From contig JAJNNY010000060.1 of assembly GCA_022453515.1 (NCBI GenBank), positions 153,009 to 217,008 of the forward strand: a stretch of DNA of 64,000 nucleotides. The letters are read 5' to 3'. The position numbers and the translations under genes were made by a program. Position 1 is the stretch's first letter. Each line of letters begins with the position of its first letter. The stretch is from Astrocystis sublimbata (Eukaryota; Ascomycota; Sordariomycetes; Xylariales; Xylariaceae). Of this stretch, positions 20,758 to 31,907 are shown in pieces. Below the pieces are notes generated by a model. That model saw nothing but the letters and a program-made list of their open reading frames with translations. It had not been told where the DNA came from and did not search any database.

Positions 20758-22196
20758 CTATAACTGTCTTTCCAGGTCTTGGGAGAGCCTCGACGGTGGA
20801 TTCAACAAGTCAGTATGCGACGCAAGTGAGCTTTGAGAGTGATGGGAGGTAAAAGATTCCGGTCTTCTTCCTTTGTTGATTCTATCGGACAAGGGCACCC
20901 CTGAGGAGCTCGGCGTGTTGTTGGTAGTGTGACTACGCAGCATCAGATTCCTCATGCTTTGCATGGTCTTCGTATTGGCGAACAAGCTCCTTATCGATGG
21001 CAGGTTGACGGCAATTATCGATATACCGGACTCGAGCAAGGTATAGAAGAATGCTCGAGTGAGCGACTCTGTCGATAGAGTTAGCATAGAGTAAGCCAAT
21101 AGACTTGAGTGTATGAGACCACCGCTAGACTTACGTTCAAGGTCTCCCTTAAGCAGGTAGTCGGCGCCGCCGACTTCTATTTGCACGTATTGCACGATTC
21201 GCCCAATGGATGCAAGCACACCCCTGGATCCAAGATTAGCATTTAATATGCTTGCCGTATTATACCAAACCACTTACACAAAAGCCAAAAGAAAGACTCC
21301 TATGATAGACAGCTTCTTTCGCAAATTTGTATTCAGACGCAGTATCTGTGCAGGAGTCTCGTTAGTAACGGCATAAGCATTTCCAAGATGAGGGGTAACG
21401 CACACTAGGAATTGGTAGCAACAAGATCCAAATATCGATCAGAAAATTGGAAATGACGAGCCCAAACAGGACTGGGTATGCAATAGTGCAATGATCGTAA
21501 AACGTCCCGTCCCAAAATGATGAAAAATGGCTGCCGCACTGGAAGCCTATCAAGGGCTGGAATATCAAAGTCCACAGCACAACGACGGCGATTGTAGCCC
21601 AAATGGCGGTACCCAGCGCAGTCTTCTTACCACCAGCGCAGAAAATGCGCCGGTAAAAGAAGAGTGCACTGAGTTTGACACATGCGAGTGTGTTGTTGGT
21701 GAACAACTCAAGCGCAATTACAGTCTGCGTCGATTGAAACATTAGTGATGATGCATCAGAAAGAATTGATAAAAAGCGCTCAGTACTCACCTCTGGGTGT
21801 TTTCTGCCATTCTCTAGTGTCTCCTCTGGTGTAAAGTCGTGACTTGAATATCCCAGGTTCTTGCCGCGCACACCTATCAACGTATAAGAATGAGTATTTC
21901 GTCCGACAGGACGGTCAACCCCAACAGGCTGGCGGATAGCAACACAACTTACCGACGAACGTGATGATTGATGCTGCGATAAATGTGAGCTTCAATTGTC
22001 AGCGTTAGCGTTTCGACTCCATCCCACTATGTTTTTAGGGCCGACGCACTAGGGCAAAGGCAGCTAGCCAGTCGTCGGCAAGTAGCTGTAGCTTGTTGCG
22101 CCTACGAGCCCAGAATCGTAATCCAACGGTAACGGTTGCTAGGCCGGTTAATGACGCAGCAAGGGCAGTTATGCTCTTCGCGGAAGAATCGGACAT
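20758..22196 (-). CDS. Pth11-like fungal rhodopsin-domain integral membrane protein, 351 aa
   Basis: Seven exons on the minus strand: 22196-22050, 21989-21953, 21873-21791, 21724-21404, 21345-21278, 21223-21135, 21068-20758. Every intron (54-79 bp) has GT/AG ends; several have CTAAC branch sites and GTAAGT donors. The product has about seven hydrophobic helices with the hallmarks of the fungal rhodopsin domain (PF20684 type): GLRFWARRR after helix 1, DDWL, KLSALFFYRRIF before a membrane helix, a Cys in FQCG and a matching Cys in YDHC, and ESGISIIAVNLPS before the cytoplasmic tail. The tail is Ser/Thr-rich (SHHSQSSLASH). Members include the Pth11 class, which acts in surface sensing in pathogens, but most are orphan. 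No CFEM domain precedes the membrane region. Ligand unknown; location plasma membrane by family. Confidence 0.9.
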
Positions 22197-23114
22197 AACG
22201 AGCTATGTAGGGTGTCTCTTGGGCCTCTTGGGACGTAAACAATCTTACGTGCAGTAATGGTGACGGGTGCTTCTCTGTCGGTGTTATATTATGGAAAACA
22301 GCTTCAAGGGCTACCCTGCAAGATGATGTGCAGCTGAAATCGTTTATATTGAAACATTCAGTTGAGCGTTTTGCACGAGATCGAGGAGTGGCCAAAAGAG
22401 CTAGAAACATCAGGGATCAATCCTGCATGTGAATTGGGGCCTTCCTATCTTTACTAGGCTCGTGGGGCAGTTTGCGAGAGTGGCCAGTCAGATGAATAGT
22501 AAAAGATGCTTACATACCTCAGATTTACCTAACCATCGATCTTGGTATGCGCAAGCCAGGGCCCAGGCGCACAACGTGGCTTATGTTATTTTTGGCTGGC
22601 GAATATCGTCGAGGCCAAGGTGTTTGAGACATACAAGAAATCTCCAGCCGCATCTGTAAGCGCCGATTTGTTTATTGCCCAGTAATAGTGTTGCCGTTTT
22701 ACCGAATGAAACTTTTCAACGCAATGGCTATCAGGTGCCACATTTGTACGAGCAAGGAGATACTGCGGTCTCATCCGCGTCGTAAGCACGCTCATTAGAT
22801 CATGTGTAATACTTTCTTCAAGTAATCCATGAGTGAGACGCTCGACGCTATCTGTTTTGGGTACTCGTCAGAAAGATGTCGCAGCTTGTCTCGCAGAGAC
22901 TGCAGAATCCTGTCGTCCAGGAGTAAGTCGATTAAGTCTACCTGTTTTGGCATTGATTGGCTTGTTGGCTGATGCAGGCGCACTTAGCGTGCGCCTAACA
23001 GTGTAAGCGTGATCCTTCATTGTTCTCTCCGACATTGCCTATCGACTTTCCGCATCTCGCGCATCTAGTTTCCCATCAGCCGTCATCCTTCAGGGCCATC
23101 CACCTCGCCGCCGT
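22197..23114. other. Intergenic promoter region between divergent genes
   Basis: Lies between the receptor gene (minus) and the hydrolase gene (plus). A reverse frame at 22795-22983 (about 62 codons, with LIDLLLDDRILQSLRDKL) reads like helical protein but has no partner exon, so I leave it uncalled. Confidence 0.45.
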
Positions 23115-24235
23115 ATGATGGCCGAGTCTCACTTTCGCGAAGGTAAGGTGCCTTTTGATGTGCCGTCTGTCGCATCGCCGTGTTTCACCTATTACAAGAT
23201 ATTCGGCGACCTCACATCCAAAGTTGCGCCGGTTGTCGTGGCGCACGGCGGACCAGGAGCTGGTCATGAGTATCTGCTCACATTTGCCGACCTCTGGCGC
23301 CGGTATGGCATCCCAGTCGTCTTTTACGACCAGATAGGGTGCGCCTCTTCCACTCACCTGCCACAAACGGCTGGCGACGAGTCCTTTTGGCAAGAGCAGC
23401 TGTTCCAAGATGAGCTGGACAACCTGCTCGACAAGCTCGACTTACGCAGTGGTTCCGGCTTTCATTTTCTTGGCCAGAGCTGGGGAGCAATGCTCGGCGC
23501 GTCCTTTGCTGCCCGCCGACCTCCAGGCCTGCAGAAGTTGGTCCTTGCTAGCGGATTGGCAAGCAAAGAGCTTGGCGGGCGCGGCGTTCGTCTTCTGAGG
23601 GAGCAAATGCCATCTGATATGCAAGAGGCCCTTAGTGATGCGGAGCAAGCCGGGGAGTACGAGAGCCCCGAATATCGGCGTGCATTAGACTATTACTACA
23701 GGAAGCACGTTTGCCGAGCCAAGGTATTCCCGCCACCAGAGCTGGTACCTTCAGTGAAGCACGTGAGCGAAGACGCGACAGTATATCGCACAATGTATGT
23801 TGTGACCCTGGGGTTTCAATTGTCCCTTCCCAATTCTGTGCGAAGCCACGATATGGAGTTTCTTTTATTAAAATCAAGTCTCTTCCATCATCTATCAACT
23901 GAGCAGCATCCGTGACTAGATTTTGCGCGGACTCTCACAATCATAGGTATGGCCCTTCCCCTCTCGCGATGATTGGCTCACTGAGAGATTGGACCGTGGT
24001 CCCTCGCCTTCACAACATCACCGCACCAACTCTAGTCTACAGTGGTGAATTCGATACCTCTCACGATGTCGCGCAGGTTCCTTTCCGAGAGATCATCCCA
24101 GATGTTCGTTCGATCATAGTGCCAGACGCTGGTCACATGTGCCATTTGGAAGATGGAGGATTGCGGGAACGTGTGTTGAACATGGTTGGCGACTTTCTGA
24201 CAGACCAAAAAATCACTGAAACTCAAGCAGTTTGA
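23115..24235 (+). CDS. Proline iminopeptidase-like alpha/beta hydrolase (peptidase S33), 322 aa
   Basis: Two exons, 23115-23794 and 23947-24235; the 152-bp intron starts GTATGT and ends CATAG and restores MYGPSPLAMIGSLRDW across the joint. Motifs: oxyanion HGGPG (residues 44-48), nucleophile elbow GQSWGA (Ser122), acid in SGEFD (Asp263) and catalytic His in DAGH (His290), so the triad is complete. The length is normal for the S33 family, which releases N-terminal proline from small peptides; several fungal members instead act on other amides or esters, so substrate is uncertain. No signal peptide, so probably cytosolic. It stands 919 bp from the divergent receptor gene and 431 bp upstream of a secreted DUF8021 gene. 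Confidence 0.88.
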
Positions 24236-24666
24236 CAAATCCGAAACATCATTATAAATACCGTCGCTGCATCGTCGATAATTTCGGATACGGTCAGTGC
24301 TGCTCAAGTACGCTTTTATTGCCCGTAGCCACGTTTGCTGCCCAGATGATTTTAAGTATTTAAATGGGGTTTTCCACAGCGGGTCGGTAGGTGACGATGA
24401 GTGATTGCGGTTAAATTGAGACAGCCGTCGGAAGAGATGACCGAACGGATGTGGAATAGAGACCCTCCCCATGCCTGCGCCGAATGCATTTAGTCAAATC
24501 GGCATATAAGCCGATTTGCCATTTGCTGACGTGGAAGAAGTGGCCAGATTTTGCCATGCATCCTTAAGTATTTATGGTATTGAGGGGCTGCTTTTCAGTT
24601 TTGATCATGAGCATAGCTGAAAGATCTAAGTCTTTCACGTCATAACTTTAAAGAAGGAATTGCAAG

Positions 24667-25485
24667 ATGCTTTACTCCAAGTGGTTCGTTTGCGCAACTC
24701 TTGCCTCGCACGTCTCAGCAGCATGCAATCGAGCAACATTGCAAGAAGTTGCGGCGACATACGTCGAAACACAAGCTACCGGTCAGCCAATGCTGCTCAG
24801 CTTCGCTAGCAACACCACCTATGCCGAGAACGATAAGCCGATAGCCATAATGAGAGGCGTCTTGTCTCATCCCATGACGATTGACTTCAATCGCAGCATC
24901 TACGACACCACACAGTGCGCGACGTTCACCGAGCTGACAGTAACTGCACCGGAGAACCCCTATGTCATCGCGACACGAATAATGCTCACCGAGGATGGGA
25001 GCAAGATTACCAAGATGGAGTCCGTCGTCGCCAACGAGGGTGATTGGGCATTCAACGCCGCCGGCCATCTGCGCTGGACCCGACAAGAGAAGTGGGAGCC
25101 CATCCCGGAGGATGAACGCGACAGTCGCGAAGTCATCCAGGCTGCTGGTGATGCGTATCTCGATCAGTGGGCGGACTCAACCCTCCCTGTGCCGCTTGGG
25201 ACGCCGTGCGCACGCCTCGAGGGAGGGGCTTATACGGGCCAGAGCAACCCGGCCGCCAATACGTGTGCGATGCCGGCGTTTCCGCAGCCGCTGAAGGTCC
25301 CGAACCGCCGGTACATCATCGACGAAGAGCTTGGTGCGGTCGACATCTTCAATGGCTTCCCGTGGTTGGAGGCTACCAAGACCGATGGGGCGGTGCCGAG
25401 TACCAATTTCATTCGCGTCGAGAAGGGGTTGATCAGGTATATCCACGAGAACACCGTGTGCGAGACTCCAAATTGTGGACGATGA
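24667..25485 (+). CDS. Secreted DUF8021-family protein, 272 aa
   Basis: Single exon beginning with a signal peptide (MLYSKWFVCATLASHVSA, cleavage before ACNR). The second half has the DUF8021 pattern: TPCARLEGGAYTG, a Cys in NTCAMPAFP, NRRYIIDEELGAVDIFNGF, then FIRVEKGLIRYIHENTVCE. The family resembles SnoaL/lipocalin-like small barrels and is widespread in fungi, often secreted and near secondary-metabolism genes; its biochemical role is not settled. Four mature-region Cys pairs could form disulfides. It ends in CETPNCGR. Expression control is not visible. The call rests on family memory of the conserved block, not on a search. Confidence 0.82.
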   Translation: MLYSKWFVCATLASHVSAACNRATLQEVAATYVETQATGQPMLLSFASNTTYAENDKPIAIMRGVLSHPMTIDFNRSIYDTTQCATFTELTVTAPENPYVIATRIMLTEDGSKITKMESVVANEGDWAFNAAGHLRWTRQEKWEPIPEDERDSREVIQAAGDAYLDQWADSTLPVPLGTPCARLEGGAYTGQSNPAANTCAMPAFPQPLKVPNRRYIIDEELGAVDIFNGFPWLEATKTDGAVPSTNFIRVEKGLIRYIHENTVCETPNCGR

Positions 25486-28242
25486 TCATGCCGTGGAAGC
25501 CGATTTGGGTCTTCTGTATATCTGGAGACTAGACTGTCATGAACTATCTTGACCTTCCTTGTTATGCGAGCTTGATTTGAGCCCGTCAGCTGCGTGTGAT
25601 AGATGAAGATGAGACGAGTTGACTCATAGCGACACGTTGGACTATATCCTGGTAGATCGCAGTTATTTATAACTTGAAATTCTTCATCATGTACCTCGTT
25701 GTCATCATTCGTCTTGACGGTAATCATTGCGCTGACCCTCGAGCATACCCCTCATCGGGTCTGACTCAGGTACAGGTTTTTACCTTGAAAGTTTCCTTGG
25801 GTGAGATTGACAGCATCTTCAAAAGCTAGGCACCCAATACGCCTAGATCATATAAGTTAATCATAAAATGCAGTCATTCAAATCAACGTCCGTAAGCCGT
25901 ATATACCTAGGTAGGCATCGATGATGTAATGCGGTGAAGGTGATGAGTTTGCCCCTTGGCGTCATGCCATCAGTATTCCGAGACACATCGAATCCACTGG
26001 CTACTTTTGCCCTAAAAATACCAAGGGCCTAAGAAGACGAGCCAAAATCAAAACATGGGGAACAGATCACTAATACTGAGTATCCCAGCATCATGCTCTT
26101 GCTACAAAGGCTCCTGGCATGACTGGTATGAGACTGAAACGATTTACAATGACGGGCACTGGATTTCTGAAGATCTTTCGCGCACGCTGATAAAAGTACC
26201 GAGGCAAAGACCAAGAGTGTCAAAGACTCCCGAGAATAAATACCTACCGTCTCTTGGCACGACTGCTAGGGTGCGGGGGAGCGGGTAAGTATGGGCCGCA
26301 CTATGTATCCCTGCTGAAGAGCATTACTCTCGTCACTTGTACGTTGGTGCATCTTATGCCTGTGGATGGGATGATTATCAAAAGCAAGATGGCACTACGA
26401 ATACTTAGGTATAGTCATGCATGAAGACCTTTATGGTTGAACATTAGATTGCCAGAACATGTGGTTACGTATTATCTTGCCGTTGCTTGAAAAGGACTGT
26501 ATTTGGAACTAAACTATCCCCAGTCTTAACGGGATGCCCATCAAAGCTGTGAAGGAATCCTGAAACCCAGAACGTCAAAATCCGCATTTGTAACCTTCAT
26601 GTTATCTTCATGCCTAGGATAGTGATCAATTTGAGATTAAAACTTGCGACTTATAACTCAACTCATGAGCTATTCTTCGGATACAGTCTCCCATCTAATA
26701 GTTTCGCGGGGTAGTAATAAAGCTAACATAAGTGTGGCTTGGCGTCACGCAATTGTACCCCAGCTAAGCGTTTAATGCGTTGTGCGGCGTAAAGGAACTA
26801 GGAGTCGGATTCGTTTACTGTTCGCATAATGCATGCGGCTATGGATACATTTGCCTGCCCCAAACCTATGAGTATGGGTCGTCTCGTGATCACCCACTTA
26901 ACTTACTTGAGGTACTTTGAAACCGGCGAAACCATATGGCATGGCGCCCAGAATTCATGGAGATAGCTAAACTTTGGTATAGCCAATGGTATTCAGAGGT
27001 GGGATCTAAACGCAAGTTATTCCATGTTTCCACGCAGCGATCTAGCTATTTATATGGTTATGTTGCGTTTTGCAACGCTGCTGGCTATGAATGGGTGTGT
27101 ACCTGAGCTGGACTTGGGCAAATGAACGCTAACCGGTCAATGATCAAGCCCCCTGCCCAAACCAATACATCAACTATTATGGTCGGATTCAACATTGACA
27201 GTCCAAGTCATGCCATGGTGAATCATATCTTCAAACACCATTGGTTCTGTCACTCATTCTTGTAGATCTACCTTGGAATAAACCGATCGTCTAATATCAT
27301 GCATTTGTCCCTTTGGGCCGTGTGCTGTGATTTCTAATCAACTATGCTTGAAGATACCAGAAATGGAGCTCGGACACTTTGTCGTTAGTCGTTAGGGAGG
27401 ATTATGAGATGTTAGCAATGCCATTGCGAGTGCCGTTTCCCATCCCGCGGTCCGCTTTGACCATTAGACTCCCCACAACCCACAAATTGATCTGTCGGTG
27501 TATGAATATAGCAAGTGGATTAGAAGAAACTCCGCCCTACGTCCGCCAAGACTCGTCTTCCGACTGAATTCGATGCATATGGACCACGATATTAAGACTG
27601 ATTCATGATAACGTAAGGACGAAGATCATAGTTGGCCCTGCATATCACGGCGTATATGTTGTTGAATTCAAGGTTACCCTATGCAACCCCATCAACTATA
27701 GAGGACCATCTGTGACCCACCTTGTTTGTATCAAGATGATTGTTGCGGCAATAAACCGCGAGTAGAGTATCAGGCTTCTATACATGCGCAATCGTTGTTG
27801 GCCATCGTGCATTGGGCAACGGGGTGCGAACCTAACTAAACGACGTTGCAGTCTGACAGAATGGAGGGCAGTTTCAAGATCATGGTCTATCGTTGACATT
27901 GACATTTTGACTCCACTCGAGCTAATGTTCATGTAGCCCTGCAGGGTCTGGTGACTTCCGGCTCCACTGATACAAAGTGGGTGTTGAATATCAATCAAGG
28001 GATTATGGATGAGGTTGTAACAAGTATAGATATGAAATCAATCTCCGTACTTGGAACTCTCCTGGCTTGACTACTCCTGCTCCTCAATTTCTCTTGCCAC
28101 ATACAACGATCTCATGAATGGGACATATCATCGACACACTTCACGTTAATTATACACCATCTAGACAATACGGCATTCAAAGAAACTTGAGCTGCGTACA
28201 ATCAATCGCACCTGTTTCCGTGGTATTTGCTCGTCGTTAACC
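25486..28242. other. 2.75 kb without a supported gene
   Basis: No frame here has a domain, signal peptide or usable splice set. It includes a TACCTAGGTA palindrome at 25904-25913. The last few hundred bases are the presumed promoter and 5' leader of the P450 gene. Possibly the site of a lost gene. Confidence 0.5.
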
Positions 28243-30119
28243 ATGGCCAATAATATAACCGCGACCTTGATCGCTATTCTAGTTGGGATATGCTTCTATC
28301 GGCTGAGTAAAATTGGTCGAAGGCCAAAAGGACTGCCTCCAGGACCCCCAACTCTACCACTGATAGGAAACTTACACCTCATGCCCAAGGAGAAAGGACA
28401 TCTACAATTTCAAAAATGGGCAGACGAGTACGGGCCGATCTATTCCCTCATCTTGGGAACACAGACGATGATTGTTCTATCTTCCGACCAAGCCGTGAAG
28501 GATTTACTAGACAGGAGAAGTGGCATCTATTCGAGTCGCCCCGATATGTACCTTGGACATAACATCGTAGGCGGGAGCAACCGAATGGTGCTAATGGTAA
28601 GTCGATACTTCCGATTATTCAGACTTTTGAGGGGCAAGCTAACTTGATACGCAGGAATATGGCGATACTTGGAGAATGATTCGAGGCGTCGTACACAACA
28701 TGCTCAACCTGAAATCCTCTCGAGCATACGTTCCCTATCAAGACCTCGAAAGCAAAGCCATGCTAGTTGGTCTCCTCGAGGAACCTTCGAAGTTCTTCAA
28801 CCATATTCGGCGGTATACCTATTCACTATCCACTCAAATGGTTTTCGGGTTTCGGTCAACCGACTTCGAAGACCCGAAGCTGGAGCAACTCATTGATGTA
28901 AGTATACATGGCACCGTGACTTGTTAGGTCGACCTTTCACTCACATCTTGAATAGGGGTTCGAGCATTGGAGCGAGATATCAGGGAGCCAGAGTGCAGCA
29001 CTGCTAGATGTCTACCCCATTCTAAGATATCTGCCCGATGCACTTCTTCCTCAAAAGCGACGCGCTATGAAGCTTCACGAGAAGGAGCGCGGTTTGTATG
29101 TGGGTCACTATCTTGATGCGAAGAAAAGGTTCAAAGAGGGGACGGCTAAGGTTAGTACTATGCCTGACCGCACGCTGTCTCGACATCACGGGGTGGCTAA
29201 CGCGACGACATGAAACTGCAGCCCTGCGCTTGCTCGGATATCGCCCGCGCGCAAGACGAGTTCAAACTATCGGACAACCTCGCTGGCTATACGGCCTGTT
29301 CCCTCCTCGAAGCAGGCTCCGACACATCGGCATCGACGCTGCTCGGCTTCGTACAAGCCATGCTGATCTTCCCTGAAGCGGCCAGATTAGCGCAGGCCGA
29401 GATCGATCGGGTATGCGGAGACCGGATACCTGACCTCAACGATCTCCCCGACCTTCCGTATATTCGAGGGTGCATGAAGGAAAGCTTGCGTTGGATGCCT
29501 ACCGCCATCCTAGGAGTTCCCCATGCTAGCACTCGCGACGACGAGTACCAGGGCTATCTCATTCCTAAGGGAGCCAGCGTTGTCACCAATGTTTGGTAAG
29601 TTAGTTTTCATGAATCCGGGCAAGGCTTACTAACAATACATCAGGGCACTGCACAATGACGCATCCCGCCACCCCAATCCACGACGATTCGACCCTGGCA
29701 GATGGGCGCATGACACTTCAACCTCGGCTGAGTCTGCGAACAGTAGAGACGCGTCTCAACGCGACCAGTACAATTTTGGCACAGGCAGACGTGTGTGTCA
29801 AGGCATGCACATTGCCGACCGCAATCTGTTCCTCGGCATGTCTAGGCTCCTATGGGCGTTCGATTTTAAACGAGCTATTGATCAATCTACGGGCAAGGAG
29901 ATCGTGCCCGACATGGAAGACTTGACTGAAGGAATGCTGGTGTGCCCGAAGCATTTCCCTGGCGATATCAAACCGCGTAACGCGAAGAAGGTTGAGGCGA
30001 TTAGGGCGGAGTGGGCGAAGATGACCGAGCTGCTGGACGGTGAGCAGCAGTGGAAGACGGTGCCGGAAGGGCTGGTATGGAGAGACTATGAGCCCAATGA
30101 AGCCAAAGCCGTCTTTTAG
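28243..30119 (+). CDS. Cytochrome P450 monooxygenase, microsomal class, 546 aa
   Basis: Five exons: 28243-28596, 28655-28897, 28956-29150, 29222-29595, 29645-30119; all introns are 49-71 bp with GT/AG ends and the joints preserve family sequence. N-terminal membrane anchor (residues 1-20), hinge PPGPP (GLPPGPPTLPLIGN), I-helix oxygen-binding AGSDTS (about 295), K-helix ESLR (351-354), PERF-region RRFDPGRW and the heme loop FGTGRRVCQG with axial Cys440. All catalytic landmarks are present, so the enzyme should be active, located on the ER membrane. The overall sequence resembles fungal P450s commonly labelled O-methylsterigmatocystin-oxidoreductase-like, a broad label; the substrate cannot be assigned. 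It converges with an aldo-keto reductase 310 bp downstream, which may act on related compounds. Confidence 0.92.
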
Positions 30120-30428
30120 TTCGCCATTGTGTCACTTCGATGAAAAGGTCATTCATGAGATTGGTATAGGCGATGTTCAGTGTAAGAATCGGTTCCAAAC
30201 ATGTATTAGCTACGCCCTAATTTTGCCTTCAATTCGGAGTGCTGGATTGTCACGACTTGCCAAGCGCACTCGATACTATATGTTACGAGATCTCATAAAG
30301 ACGACATGACTTTTGTGATAGTCCCTAACTTGGTAACCCATTTTCACTGAATGAGGTCACTCCCTTTCCATCACACGTCGCGAAAAATGTCTCCGAATTT
30401 TCTACGGGATCCATAAACACCTGCGCCC

Positions 30429-31456
30429 CTATTTCGATGCGAGTTCCTCCCAGATTCGATCCAGCTCAGTAACAATGTCACCTGGAAGCGCCCCTTTCTT
30501 CACAGCTGCCAGGTTCTGCTCGACCTGAGCCATTTTGCTTGCGCCAAAGATGATGGCATCCCCAGGCCGCAGCTTGGAATGGAACGCTAGCCAGCGTAAC
30601 GCCACGTCCGTCTTCGGGATGCTATGTGGCTCAAGCATCTTATCCAGGGACCGAACAGCCTCATGGTGCTTGTCGGTGTCGTAACGGCGGCCGTCCATCG
30701 ACATCATGTTGCCCTCGGCGAAACGCGTCCCCTCGACATGGCCGAATGTCAAATTGCCAGGCAGGAAACCGCTGCCTAGCGGGCTGTGCGCCACAAAGTT
30801 CATGCCGTGTTTGCGGACCACATCGAGCACGGCCCCCTCATGTCGGCGGTCGATGACGTTGTACAGGCCTTGGTACACGCTGGGCTTAACATATCCCTCG
30901 CGCTCGCATATAGTGATGTACTCAGCAAGCATGGCGGCTGGGAAGTTACAGAGCCCGAGCTGCATTAAAAGTCAGTGTGATTTCAATGTAGTCACTCTCT
31001 AGTCTAGAGTTCAAAATAAACATCGCTGACCTTGTTGAACATCCCTTTCCGGTACTGCGCGTCAAAGCCCTTCGCCTGGTCTTCCAAAGGGGTGGTCACG
31101 TCCGGGGCATGAGCGTATAAGATGTCAATACGTTGGCCGTCTTTCAGATTGAGGTCCTGGTAACTGATCGCGACTGACTTCTCGATCTTTTCCGGTGTAA
31201 GAGTGTCTCGGAGCATACGAATGCTAATCAAAACTTTGGTGTCGATCGCAAATCCCATTTGCGACGCACCAACCTGTCCAAGAAGACGCTGGGATGCGCC
31301 GATGTCTGTAGGCGGGTACAGCGCAGCTGTGTCGACCCTTGCGAGGCCCCCCTTCTTGAGCGTCTGTAAGAGGTTGGTTACAGCATTGACTCCGAGAAAC
31401 TCGTTCCCGAGGCCGCCGCAGCCGAAAATCAGCTGGGGTGCCTCTGTAGACGACAT
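30429..31456 (-). CDS. Aldo-keto reductase (aflatoxin-aldehyde-reductase/AKR7-like), 318 aa
   Basis: Two exons, 31456-31031 and 30959-30429, split by a 71-bp intron (GTCAGC...AATGCAG). The catalytic tetrad can be read directly: Asp42 and Tyr47 in VDTAALY, Lys74 in IDTKV, His116 in LYAHAPD. Downstream, LGLCNFP, VYQGLYNVIDRR, and the NADPH-binding FGASKMAQVEQNL close to the C-terminus follow the usual AKR order. The length is normal. The barrel resembles AKR7-type enzymes, which reduce dialdehydes and other reactive carbonyls with NADPH in the cytosol. Tail-to-tail with the P450 gene; co-function in metabolite tailoring or detoxification is inference only. Confidence 0.9.
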
Positions 31457-31907
31457 AGTGGCGTGTTGGTGATCGGTCCAAGCTTTGAAAATTAGCAGGC
31501 GTATTGAGTGATTACCGCTATGATGTGAGGGCTAAGGGTTCGCTAGGACTAATTTATAGATGAGAGTCACTGAGAGATGAAGTCATAACAGTTATCGACA
31601 ACATGCTATACACAGGTCACGTACGAAAGGGTAGCTTGGGGAGACCAAGATAGCGCAAGTCCTTTGTTTATATTTTTTTGAACTGGGACATGGACCTCTT
31701 ATTGTTAGGAACTACTAGTGCTATACTGTACATGATGTTAGGCCAGCCTGCATCTACCCGAACCAACAGGACTTTGGCACCCGGATGTTGTCAGCGCATT
31801 CATACATCCACATGCGAGCTTTGCAGCTTGAGCCTCGATGAAGTATACAAAGCGCGATCTGATCGAAAAAAATAGAATTATATACCTAGGTAGCATCGTC
31901 CTCACTC
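31457..31907. other. Intergenic
   Basis: No gene. Promoter side of the reductase and 3' end of the next reverse-strand gene. Contains a TACCTAGGTA palindrome at 31883-31892, 16 bases from the stop codon of the gene at 31908. Confidence 0.45.

Noticed and set aside
22586..22983. Two adjacent reverse frames overlapping at TAATG, one with a helical LIDLLLDDRILQSL segment
   Set aside because: Looks like coupled bacterial genes but this is a eukaryotic genome; no exon partner or conserved motif found.
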